Positions 1 to 7,440 of a stretch of DNA of 12,904 bases are shown one piece after another. Source of the DNA: an uncultured Clostridia bacterium. Lineage in GTDB: Bacteria > Bacillota > Clostridia > Christensenellales > Borkfalkiaceae. A program made the position numbers and the translations under genes. Every line of letters begins with the position of its first letter. Within the stretch, counting starts at the first letter, position 1. The stretch spans positions 1 through 12,904 of the forward strand of contig CAMNIW010000015.1 in NCBI GenBank assembly GCA_946540675.1, given 5' to 3'. The notes under the pieces are model-generated. The model was not told the origin of the DNA and did no database searches. It saw only the letters and a list, made by a program, of their open reading frames with translations.

Positions 1-2
1 AT

Positions 3-3000
3 CCTTCCGTGCGGGTTTCCGCGTCTTACGAGAAGAAAACCCCCGCCACGCCTTCGGGTTTCGCGATAAAAGGCAACTTTGCGGTATGGAAAGAAGTCGA
101 CGGAGCGGAAAAATACGTCGTGACGGTAGGCGATAAGGAATACGAAACGGTCTCCGCGTCCTTCGATCTCGGCGGTTTGGAACAGGCCGACGAATACGTC
201 GTCAAGGTAAAAGCGGTCGGCGCGGACGGAAACGGCGAATCTCTCTTTACCGACGAGATAAAAGCCGTCGGAGCAGGCGTTAAAGACGTCGTGAGTTATT
301 ACGGCGGAAAGGTTCGCTGGATCCCCGCGATAGGTGCCAACTATTATCAGGTCAGGGTAAACGGCAGATCTTACAGGGTCGACGGAGAGAGCGAGTTTGC
401 CGTAAAACTCACCAAGGCGGGCTACAACGACGTGGAAGTAAGGCATAATTACGGCGGAAACATAAATACGGAATGGTCAAAACTGACCGTATACGCATAC
501 GCGGTCTTTTACGACGTTATGGGCGGCAAGACGGTCGAAACCGAATATAAAGCGGTGGGAGACAGGATGGTCCTTCCCGTAACTTTGCTTACGGGCTACG
601 ATTTCGACGGCTGGTATACGGCTCGCGGCGGACTGAAAGCGAACGGCAAAAAATATCTGTCCGAGACGTTTGACGTCGCCGGAGATATGACTCTTTACGC
701 CGGATATATACCCAAGAAGTTCAGGGTATCGCTCGATTTGGACGGAAACGGCAAATTCGACGCCGAACCTACCGAAGAGCAGTTGAGCGTTTCGTATATG
801 ACGGGATATTCTCTTCCCGTGCCCGAATCCGTCGACGGCAGTAAAGTCTTCGGCGGTTGGTTCACCGAGCAGGACGGACAGGGGCTGCGCTATACCGATT
901 GGCACGGCGAGAGCGTCGGGGAGTGGAAAGATCTCTCCGATAAGACCCTGATAGCGTCGTGGGTGGATATGTTCGTATATCACCCGATACAGGGCGGAAA
1001 ATATTATTCCGTATCGGCTTCCGAGATAGTAAAAGACGCGTCTTATCTCAAAGTAAGGCCGACCTATAAAGGCAAGCAGGTCACCACGGTGGAAGGTGCG
1101 GCGTTTCTCAACGCGAGAAATCTCGTGACGGTCGATATACCCGACACCGTGCTTTCGGTCGAGAACACGGCGTTCAACGGGTGTTCGTCGCTTATAAACA
1201 TTAACGTTTACGATACGGACGGCGAGCAGACGTCGGGCGGCGAAGAACTCGAAAAAGGCAAGTATTATTCGATAGACGGTGTGCTTTTTTACGACAACGA
1301 GTTCAACGGGCGCGAGATAAAATACTATCCGCGCGGAAGAGTCGGAGAATACGCCGTTCCCGACGGAACTCAGACGATACCCGTTTCGGTATTCGCGAGT
1401 TCGAGCATAAAGAGCGTGTTCATCCCTTCGAGCGTAACGAAGATAAACGCGGCGGCGTTTTTGCGGTGTTCGTCTCTCGAAGAAGTGAAGTTCGACCTTT
1501 CTTCGGACGGCGCGGAACTGCGGGTCGACGAAAGGGCGTTCGATACGTGTTACAGGTTAAAGAAAATAACTTTCCCCAACAGGCTGAATTATATAGAGAG
1601 ATCGGCGTTTTCGGGCTGTACGGGGCTTGAAAGAACGGATATAGACGGCACGAACGGCAGATATACGTCGAAAGACGGCTTGCTGTGCAATGCCGACGGA
1701 ACGGAGATAATTTTCGCTCCCGTCGGGTTCAAAGGCGAAAACGGAGAGTATTCGATCGCTTCCGGCGTGAGAAAAATAGGCGAGTCGGCGTTTGCGGGAT
1801 CCATGCTCAAAAAGGTAGTTATCCCCGGGTACGTTACCGAAATAAAGAAAGGCGCTTTCGAAAACTGTTATATAGAAGAGATAATATTCGAAGGCGGGAA
1901 AAACGATCCCGAACTCGAGATAGGCGAGTACGCGTTTTCCAGAAACTTTTTCTTAAAGGAAGTGACCCTTCCCGAAAACCTTAAAACTCTCGGAAAGAAC
2001 GCGTTTTCGGGCAATCCGTATCTCAAAAGCGTTACGGTAAAGAGCGTCGGCGACGTGCAATTCGCCAACGGCGCTTTCGCGGCGACGAACGGCGTTACTA
2101 CGCTTAAAATAGGCGCGGATCTCGGATTTGTCGAGATAAACGGCATATTCGGCGGAGCGATCGAAAATATCGAAGTTTCGCCCGAAAACCAGAATTATTC
2201 GTCGGACGGCGAAGTCCTTTTCGATAAGGAAAAGACCGTGATAGTGTATTATCCGGCGTCTAAGACGGGAGAATACGTTATACCTTCCACCGTCACGAAA
2301 GTCGGAGCGAGGGTTTTCGCCGAAAAGAAGATATCCGAGATAACCGTAAGCAAAAACATAACCGAAATAGGAGAATCGGCGTTCGAAGACTGTAAAAATC
2401 TTGCGAAAGTCAATTTCGAAGCAAGGGACGGCGAAACCGAACTTACGATAGGAAGAAGAGCGTTCAAGGGAACGGCTTTGACCGAAATAGATATTCCCGA
2501 AACGGTCACGGAGATAGGCTCTTCGGCGTTTGAAAGGACTCCGCTAAAAACGGCGACCATACCGTCCACGGTCAGAAAACTCGGCAATTATACGTTGTCG
2601 GGGTCGCTGAAATCCATGGACGTATTCTTGCTTTGCGATCAACTCTATTCTGTAAAGGTCGCTGACGGAAACGAAAACTTTTCTACCGACGAGTGCGGAA
2701 TTATGTATCTTAAATCGGACGGGCAGCCCGTGGAAGTCGTTTACGCTCCCGCAAAAAAGGCGCCCGACGGCATAGTGATAAAGACCGACGCGGATATTCC
2801 CGCGACGGTAAGCGTTATCCGCGAAAAAGTCTTTACCGACAACGAGTGGATAACGAGCGTAAAATTCAATAACGAAAACGGTATAACCATCGGCTCAGGC
2901 GCGTTCACAAGGGCGTACGCGCTGTCGTCGGTCACGTTGACTTCTGGATTTACGGAGATTCCGGGCAGTATGTTCAAATCGTGTTATTCGCTCGAAAGGA

Positions 3001-6000
3001 TAACCGTGCCCGCCACGGTGACCAAGATAGGAAAAGCGGCTTTCAATGCGTGTACGGCTCTCGAAGCGGTCGAGTTCGAGCCGAGAACGGCAGATCAGCC
3101 GTTGACGATAGAAGACGGCTCTTACGGCTCGAACGGGGTGTTCGGGGATTGCTTTAAGTTAAAGAACATAACCCTTCCCGAAACCACTACGGCGATAGGC
3201 GCTTTCGCGTTTACCGTGTACGACGAGAGATTGATGAGCGGCGAAGACGATCTCGGACTTACCGAAATAACCGTTCCCCATACCGTAAGCAAGATAGGCC
3301 GCGGAGCGTTCAGGGGAATGTCGAAAACGGATGACGATACGAATACCGTAACGATAAGATCCGGACTTAAAAAAGTCGTATTCGGAAAAGACGCGAGCGG
3401 AAAAAATTCGCTTACCGAGATAGGAAGATCCGCCTTTGAAAACAGCGCGGTAACGTCCTTCGTTCTCACCGAAAAAGTAAAGGAGATAACCGAGTCGGCG
3501 TTTGCGAACACGCTGTATATGACTTCGTTTACGGTAGAAGAAGGATCGGCGCTCACGGCGATAGGCAACAAGGCGTTTTACAATTCGGCGGTAGTATCCG
3601 CGGAGATACCGGCAGGGGTCGAAACGGTCGGAGAAAACGCGTTCGGAAAATGTAAGGATCTCGCAGACCTGACGTTTTTGACCGACGGCGGAAAAGCGTC
3701 GCTTAAATCTACCGAAAAAATAAACGCGATAGGCGACGGAGCGTTTTCCGAAACCGCGATAGAAACGTTTGATTTCCCCGCGACCGACGCGGAAGGCGGA
3801 ACTTATAAAGTCGGCAAAGAACTTTTCAGGGGTTGCGAAAAACTCGAAACCGTAAATATATCCGCTTCGCTCGTCAACGTAAACGAAGTGTTCTCCGGAT
3901 GTACGGCGATAAAGTCCGTCACGGTAGACGAAGAGAACGCGCACCTTACGTCGAAATTCGACGTCGGAGACAGCAGTCCCGTCATATATAACAAATCTGT
4001 CGAAGGCATAACGGCCATAAGGCACGTATACGGTCAACTTCCCGAAGAATACGGAATACCCGACGGCATAGCCGAAATAGGCGAACGGGCGTTCGAAGGG
4101 CAGAGATACCTTAAAAAACTCACGATACCCGTTTCGCTTAAAACCGTGGGGAACAGGGCGTTCGAAAGTTGTTTGGCTCTCGAAAGGCTCGATTTCGTCG
4201 GCGGAACGGAAGGATCTATGCTCACTTCGCTCGGCGAAGACGCGTTTTCGGGTTGCGTTTCCTTAAACGACGTGGTCTTGCCCGACAGTCTTACGTCCAT
4301 ACCGCGCAGAGCGTTCAAGAACTGCACGGGACTCAAAAATCTGAAATTCGGCAAAAACACCGAATTTTTGGGCGCGAGCGCGTTTGAAAACGCCGGACTC
4401 GTCTCGATAGACATACCCGTGTCTTTGAAGAAAGTCGGTACAGGCGGCGGCGTTTACGGCGGCGACGGAATGTCCGTGTTCAAAAACTGCGTCGATCTCG
4501 AAAGAGTAAATCTTCACAGCGAAACCGAGTGGATCGGCGTGGGGGCTTTCGAAGGGTGCGTTTCGCTTAAACAAATAATTATACCCGATTCCGTGGTAAG
4601 GATAATGGGCAAGGCTTTCAACGGAAGCGGACTCGTTTCCGTAGAACTTCCCGACGGTATACTTCTCGGCGGAAACCCGACGAGACCCATAAGCGACGAA
4701 ACGTATGCGAGCGACAACCCCGAAGGCGTGTTCCGCGGCTGCGCGGCGCTTAAAGAAGTAAAGTTCAAGGGCGAGATACTGTATCTTACGTCAAACCTTT
4801 TCGCAAAATGCGGCTCGCTTGAAAAGGTCGAATTCGTAACAGAACAGGGGATCGTCGTAAACGATATACCCGACTCCGTAAGGCTTATAGGCGACAGTCT
4901 GTTCGCCGAAACGGGTATAACGCAAATGAAGATAAGAAAATATATCCCGAAAGTCGGTTATTACGACAAATTCGGAATAAATTTATTCAAAGGCTGTAAA
5001 AATCTGACCGACGTCGTGCTTCCCGCCGACACCCGAAAGATCGGTATGGGTTGGTTCTCGGATTGTCGGAGCCTTGAAAATATAGGATATTTCGACGAAA
5101 ACGGGGATATAGTAAACAACGCTTTACCGTACGGCGTTACCGAAATAGGCGATTCGGCGCTTTCTGATTGCGTGAGTCTCGAAACGCTCGTTTTGTCGGA
5201 AAACATCAACAAAATAGACAACGCGTTTTCGGGTTGCGTCAAATATACGGGAGAAAACGGAACGTTTATTCTTCCGTCAAAGGTAACGGTGATATCCCCC
5301 CGACTGCTCAATAACTGCAAGTCGATACATACGGTCGTCCTTCACGACGGAATAAAGGACGGCAATCTCGGGGATAAGTACAACAAAGGCTATATGACGG
5401 ACGGCGTAAGCGCTTTTGCCGGTATGGATATGCTCGAAACGCTCGTTCTTCCCTTGGGTTCTCCTTACACGATAGACGAAAACGGCTTCGTTTTCAGGGG
5501 AGACGTGCTCGTGTTTGCGCTCGGCGGCGTTTCGGGAGAAGTCGTCATCCCGTCGACGGTAAGAGAGATAGGCATCAACGCCTTTGCGGAGAATAAGAAC
5601 GTGACTAAAGTTTATTTCGGCGAAGGGCTCGAAACGATTTACGCGGGCGCTTTCGGCGGATGCGAAAACCTTACGGGAGAAATAGTTTTCCCGTCCACGT
5701 TCAAGCGGATAGGCGCGGCGATGTACGGCGTTCGCGGAGCGTTTGAAAATACGGGCATAACTTCGGTTAGATTGCCGAAAGGTATCCGCGAATTGAATTA
5801 CGGCGCGGAAAGCGAAAACGTCGTCGCGGAGAACGCTTTCAAAGGTTGTAAACGCCTTTCGGAAGTGACGATCGAAGACGGAGTGAAAGAGATAGGCAGG
5901 TTTGCCTTCGAAGGCTGTACGGCAATAAGCAAGATAATTCTTCCCGCAAGCGTAACTGATATAGGAGCGGGAGCGTTCAACGGCTGGACGTCGGAACAGA

Positions 6001-6098
6001 CGATATGTTTCCGTGCCACGCTCGAAGACGTAGGCAATGAAAATTTATGGAAGACCAAGAGCGACGCCGTAGTCGTATACGGCTATACGGGCGACTGA
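3..6098 (+). CDS. BspA-like leucine-rich-repeat surface protein, 5'-truncated by the window
   Basis: The frame is open to the left edge (codons at 3-8 are sense), so the GTG at base 9 is probably internal and the signal peptide lies outside. About 2,030 residues are visible. Numbered from base 9: fibronectin-III-like domains at about 12-87 and 90-163; two InlB B-repeat (Listeria-Bacteroides repeat) domains at about 166-233 and 237-318, with the typical GYDFDGWYT and TLYAGY signatures; then from about 360 to the end some 50 LRR_5/BspA repeats of the form IPxxVTxIGxxAFxGCxxL. Such proteins are secreted or surface-exposed and usually bind host or bacterial ligands; the ligand here is unknown. 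The C-terminus ends directly after the last repeat, with no LPXTG motif, transmembrane helix or basic tail, so attachment must come from the missing N-terminus or the protein is released. Isoleucine is mostly ATA. A strong terminator follows 22 bases after the stop. Confidence 0.93.
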   Translation, partial: PSVRVSASYEKKTPATPSGFAIKGNFAVWKEVDGAEKYVVTVGDKEYETVSASFDLGGLEQADEYVVKVKAVGADGNGESLFTDEIKAVGAGVKDVVSYYGGKVRWIPAIGANYYQVRVNGRSYRVDGESEFAVKLTKAGYNDVEVRHNYGGNINTEWSKLTVYAYAVFYDVMGGKTVETEYKAVGDRMVLPVTLLTGYDFDGWYTARGGLKANGKKYLSETFDVAGDMTLYAGYIPKKFRVSLDLDGNGKFDAEPTEEQLSVSYMTGYSLPVPESVDGSKVFGGWFTEQDGQGLRYTDWHGESVGEWKDLSDKTLIASWVDMFVYHPIQGGKYYSVSASEIVKDASYLKVRPTYKGKQVTTVEGAAFLNARNLVTVDIPDTVLSVENTAFNGCSSLININVYDTDGEQTSGGEELEKGKYYSIDGVLFYDNEFNGREIKYYPRGRVGEYAVPDGTQTIPVSVFASSSIKSVFIPSSVTKINAAAFLRCSSLEEVKFDLSSDGAELRVDERAFDTCYRLKKITFPNRLNYIERSAFSGCTGLERTDIDGTNGRYTSKDGLLCNADGTEIIFAPVGFKGENGEYSIASGVRKIGESAFAGSMLKKVVIPGYVTEIKKGAFENCYIEEIIFEGGKNDPELEIGEYAFSRNFFLKEVTLPENLKTLGKNAFSGNPYLKSVTVKSVGDVQFANGAFAATNGVTTLKIGADLGFVEINGIFGGAIENIEVSPENQNYSSDGEVLFDKEKTVIVYYPASKTGEYVIPSTVTKVGARVFAEKKISEITVSKNITEIGESAFEDCKNLAKVNFEARDGETELTIGRRAFKGTALTEIDIPETVTEIGSSAFERTPLKTATIPSTVRKLGNYTLSGSLKSMDVFLLCDQLYSVKVADGNENFSTDECGIMYLKSDGQPVEVVYAPAKKAPDGIVIKTDADIPATVSVIREKVFTDNEWITSVKFNNENGITIGSGAFTRAYALSSVTLTSGFTEIPGSMFKSCYSLERITVPATVTKIGKAAFNACTALEAVEFEPRTADQPLTIEDGSYGSNGVFGDCFKLKNITLPETTTAIGAFAFTVYDERLMSGEDDLGLTEITVPHTVSKIGRGAFRGMSKTDDDTNTVTIRSGLKKVVFGKDASGKNSLTEIGRSAFENSAVTSFVLTEKVKEITESAFANTLYMTSFTVEEGSALTAIGNKAFYNSAVVSAEIPAGVETVGENAFGKCKDLADLTFLTDGGKASLKSTEKINAIGDGAFSETAIETFDFPATDAEGGTYKVGKELFRGCEKLETVNISASLVNVNEVFSGCTAIKSVTVDEENAHLTSKFDVGDSSPVIYNKSVEGITAIRHVYGQLPEEYGIPDGIAEIGERAFEGQRYLKKLTIPVSLKTVGNRAFESCLALERLDFVGGTEGSMLTSLGEDAFSGCVSLNDVVLPDSLTSIPRRAFKNCTGLKNLKFGKNTEFLGASAFENAGLVSIDIPVSLKKVGTGGGVYGGDGMSVFKNCVDLERVNLHSETEWIGVGAFEGCVSLKQIIIPDSVVRIMGKAFNGSGLVSVELPDGILLGGNPTRPISDETYASDNPEGVFRGCAALKEVKFKGEILYLTSNLFAKCGSLEKVEFVTEQGIVVNDIPDSVRLIGDSLFAETGITQMKIRKYIPKVGYYDKFGINLFKGCKNLTDVVLPADTRKIGMGWFSDCRSLENIGYFDENGDIVNNALPYGVTEIGDSALSDCVSLETLVLSENINKIDNAFSGCVKYTGENGTFILPSKVTVISPRLLNNCKSIHTVVLHDGIKDGNLGDKYNKGYMTDGVSAFAGMDMLETLVLPLGSPYTIDENGFVFRGDVLVFALGGVSGEVVIPSTVREIGINAFAENKNVTKVYFGEGLETIYAGAFGGCENLTGEIVFPSTFKRIGAAMYGVRGAFENTGITSVRLPKGIRELNYGAESENVVAENAFKGCKRLSEVTIEDGVKEIGRFAFEGCTAISKIILPASVTDIGAGAFNGWTSEQTICFRATLEDVGNENLWKTKSDAVVVYGYTGD

Positions 6099-6120
6099 AA
6101 ACCGTCCGACCGACAAGAAA

Positions 6121-6145
6121 GACCGAGCCCCGCTCGGTCTTTTTT
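6121..6145 (+). terminator. Rho-independent terminator of the LRR gene
   Basis: A perfect 8-bp stem (GACCGAGC / GCTCGGTC, 6121-6128 and 6132-6139) with a CCC loop is followed by six T (6140-6145). It lies 22 bases after the TGA of the LRR gene and marks an abrupt change to AT-rich DNA. Confidence 0.93.
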
Positions 6146-6257
6146 ATGAAACATAGTGTTGTAATAATCGTATAATTATGATTATATTCTTTGCTAAACG
6201 AAAGAAGATTTTTTTATTGCTTAATCTGTCCTATTTATGTATAAGAAAACAAGCCCA
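6146..6257. other. AT-rich intergenic stretch, no gene seen
   Basis: This spacer separates the terminator of the (+) LRR gene from the stop codon of the convergent small (-) gene. It is clearly more AT-rich than the DNA to its left. It contains an AT-only type of hairpin at 6165-6184 (8-bp arms with one G-T pair around TAAT). No T-tract terminator was found for the (-) gene. I see no coding frame or RNA gene in it. Confidence 0.6.
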
Positions 6258-6605
6258 TTAAGTCCATATGCTTTTATTTATATTGTGACCATCAAACGCT
6301 ATAACTTTTTCGTCCTTAATTTCAACCCAGACGCTACGGGTTGGGTCGTGATCAAAAACCGACCGGATTGCACTTTCGTTTAGTTCCCATCTCAAAATTT
6401 TTGTTTCCGTATTAGAATAGCCTATTGATGTAGGCTCTCCCAACAATGCAATAAGTTCTTTTTCGTCCATTCCGAGTTTTATTTCTTTATACCCGTTTTT
6501 CAGGTTTTGAGATTCTTTTGCCTTAATAATAAGGAAAAGAATGAAAATAAGTAGAATTAATCCTATAACGATAGTTAATATAAGAGTAATTGTATTAAGA
6601 TCCAT
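6258..6605 (-). CDS. Small membrane-anchored protein with BamE/SmpA-like domain
   Basis: This is a protein of 115 residues. Residues 5-28 form one long hydrophobic helix, probably an uncleaved signal anchor, followed by a charged linker. Residues about 40-110 resemble the SmpA/OmlA (BamE-like) fold: KLGMDEKELIALLGEPTS followed by a RWEL strand is the usual helix-then-strand signature of small lipoproteins and 'outer membrane assembly-like' domains in Firmicutes. I infer an extracytoplasmic domain on the cell surface; its partner is unknown. The start is placed at the ATG at 6605 rather than further upstream, because AGGGAG (6613-6618) sits 7 nt before it and a promoter ends just upstream (6629-6657). 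Its base composition is far more AT-rich than the genes on either side, and it sits alone next to a repeat cluster, which suggests acquisition by transfer. The domain call is moderate; a simple 'hypothetical membrane protein' is the fallback. Confidence 0.8.
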   Translation of the reverse strand: MDLNTITLILTIVIGLILLIFILFLIIKAKESQNLKNGYKEIKLGMDEKELIALLGEPTSIGYSNTETKILRWELNESAIRSVFDHDPTRSVWVEIKDEKVIAFDGHNINKSIWT

Positions 6606-6628
6606 TTTTATACTCCCTTTTTGATTTA

Positions 6629-6657
6629 ATTGTATCATAGGTTTTAAAATTAAACAA
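6629..6657 (-). promoter_or_regulatory. SigA-type promoter of the small membrane protein gene
   Basis: Read on the minus strand: -35 TTGTTT (6652-6657), a 17-bp spacer, extended -10 TG-A-TACAAT (TACAAT at 6629-6634). The predicted start of transcription is near 6622, which leaves a leader of about 17 nt containing the ribosome site AGGGAG at 6613-6618. This supports the ATG at 6605 as the start codon. Confidence 0.75.
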
Positions 6658-6796
6658 CAAAAACTTTCAATTTATTATAAAAAAGCGTAAAACCGTTAAA
6701 AGAGAGTAGTGTTTGAGATTTATTTGTGTTTATGTAAATAGATTTATTTAATATTTTACTATCTCTTCCGCTTGGTTACAAATTGTTTTTTCACAT

Positions 6797-6868
6797 CAAA
6801 GTATCGTTTAATTTGCGACTACCCACCCGTTAAAGCGAACAATAAAGGGATTTGTAAGGAGCGAAGCG
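6797..6868 (+). repeat. Direct repeat unit, copy 1 (34-nt core plus 28-nt tail)
   Basis: A 34-nt core (6797-6830, ending GCGACTACCCACCCGT) is followed after a 10-nt variable gap by a 28-nt tail (6841-6868, containing AAAGGGATTTGTAAGGAGCG). Both pieces are identical, base for base, to copy 2 at 6983-7055. The short reading frame across it repeats the peptide YRLICDYPPVK only because the DNA repeats; it has no ribosome site and is not treated as a gene. Confidence 0.85.
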
Positions 6869-6982
6869 GTTGTTTTCGTAAAACCGCAAGCGGTTTTATG
6901 CTACGCATAGACGAAAACGATTATTATATAATTCGGCTCACGTTCGTTCGCTACGCCGCTTTGCGGTTATATTCCCGTAAAA
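6869..6982. repeat. Hairpin-rich spacer between repeat copies 1 and 2
   Basis: Nested inverted repeats are visible. An 8-bp hairpin (AAAACCGC / GCGGTTTT, 6880-6897) and a small TATGC / GCATA hairpin next to it are enclosed by arms GTTTTCGT and ACGAAAAC. The rest holds the palindromic string GTTCGTTCGCTACGCCGC. No start codon with a ribosome site is present, so I call it non-coding. Confidence 0.6.
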
Positions 6983-7055
6983 CAAAGTATCGTTTAATTT
7001 GCGACTACCCACCCGTAAAAACAAAATAATAAAGGGATTTGTAAGGAGCGAAGCG
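6983..7055 (+). repeat. Direct repeat unit, copy 2
   Basis: The 34-nt core at 6983-7016 and the 28-nt tail at 7028-7055 match copy 1 exactly; only the internal spacer differs (11 nt instead of 10, unrelated sequence). The period to copy 1 is 186-187 bases. The conserved core and tail around a diverged gap suggest two constrained parts of one element. Confidence 0.85.
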
Positions 7056-7064
7056 ACGGAATAG

Positions 7065-7188
7065 CGATTGTTACCGTTTACGGTCAATCGCGTCACCCCC
7101 GGAGACGTCGGGGATGAGGGATTTGCTCCGCAAGGCTTTGCCTTGCTATCACGCCGGGGTGGCAAACAGCCGTTTCATCGGCTGTTTG
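7065..7188. repeat. Run of hairpins with a tRNA-Gln-like segment
   Basis: In order: a hairpin with arms CGATTG / CAATCG enclosing ACCGT / ACGGT (7065-7090); a CCCCG / CGGGG pair near 7097-7113; the 16-nt segment GGGGATGAGGGATTTG (7110-7125), identical to the 3' part of the tRNA-Gln gene at 7320-7335 in the same orientation; a 7-bp hairpin GCAAGGC / GCCTTGC (7130-7146); and a perfect 10-bp hairpin CAAACAGCCG / CGGCTGTTTG (7163-7188). None is followed by a T-tract, so these are not ordinary terminators. No coding frame is supported. Confidence 0.7.
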
Positions 7189-7211
7189 GTCGCAAATCGT
7201 CCGTTCAAAAA

Positions 7212-7245
7212 CAAAGTTCGGTTTGATTTGCGACTACCCACCCGT
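7212..7245 (+). repeat. Direct repeat, copy 3 (diverged core only)
   Basis: This 34-nt stretch matches the cores at 6797 and 6983 with four differences near its 5' end; the last 19 bases are identical. It lacks the 28-nt tail and instead runs into TTCAAATCCCTC, the reverse orientation of the GGGATTTG motif present in the other tails. GATTTGCGAC inside it (7225-7234) pairs with GTCGCAAATC at 7189-7198, forming a 10-bp inverted repeat. Confidence 0.75.
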
Positions 7246-7271
7246 TCAAATCCCTCTTTAAGTCCGTAAAA

Positions 7272-7312
7272 ATAAAGACGTCGCGACACAAAAAGTGTCG
7301 CGACGTCTTTAT
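7272..7312 (-). terminator. Strong terminator after tRNA-Gln
   Basis: A perfect 18-bp stem (7272-7289 with 7295-7312) with a five-base loop starts 2 bases past the encoded CCA of the tRNA. On the minus strand it is followed by ATTTTTACGG. The stem is long enough to act in both directions and isolates the tRNA transcript from the repeat cluster. Confidence 0.88.
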
Positions 7313-7314
7313 CT

Positions 7315-7389
7315 TGGCTGGGGATGAGGGATTTGAACCCCCGGATGACGGAGTCAGAGTCCGTTGCCTTACCGCTTGGCGAATCCCCA
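7315..7389 (-). tRNA. tRNA-Gln (anticodon CUG), CCA encoded
   Basis: The minus strand folds into a full cloverleaf of 75 nt: acceptor TGGGGAT / ATCCCCA with discriminator G73 and genomic CCA (7315-7317); D arm GCC / GGC with the GCGGTAA loop; anticodon stem ACGGA / TCCGT with loop CTCTGAC, giving anticodon CTG, which reads CAG; a 5-nt variable loop; and T arm GGGGG-TTCAAAT-CCCTC with one G-T pair. The unusual first base T, weakly paired with A72, is the hallmark of bacterial tRNA-Gln. It lies 27 nt after the exonuclease stop on the same strand and is closed by an 18-bp terminator. Confidence 0.96.
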
Positions 7390-7410
7390 ACGCTTATTCA
7401 CAGCGTTTCT

Positions 7411-7440
7411 ATTTTACTACACATCTTCGGTTTTTTGCAA
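7411..7440 (-). promoter_or_regulatory. Candidate promoter for tRNA-Gln inside the exonuclease 3' end
   Basis: On the minus strand TTGCAA (7435-7440) and TAAAAT (7411-7416) are spaced by 18 bp, which would start RNA about 15-20 nt before the tRNA. It overlaps the last codons and stop of the exonuclease gene. Read-through from the exonuclease promoter is the alternative, since no terminator separates the two. Confidence 0.45.

Noticed and set aside
3159..4037. 292-residue open frame (-) inside the LRR gene
   Set aside because: Antisense shadow of a long, compositionally biased gene; very rich in Arg, Tyr and Phe, no start signal and no recognisable domain.
6772..7029. 85-residue open frame (+) with repeated peptide YRLICDYPPVK
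   Set aside because: It starts with TTG without a ribosome site and its peptide repeat is a direct product of the DNA repeats; no protein-like composition or fold.
6797..7245. CRISPR array impression from three 34-nt repeats
   Set aside because: Only three copies, with spacings of 152 and 195 bases, extra conserved tails on two copies, hairpins in the spacers and no cas gene; this is not a CRISPR layout.
7205..7390. 61-residue open frame (-) across the tRNA
   Set aside because: It reads through tRNA-Gln and its terminator stem; a common artefact around tRNA genes.
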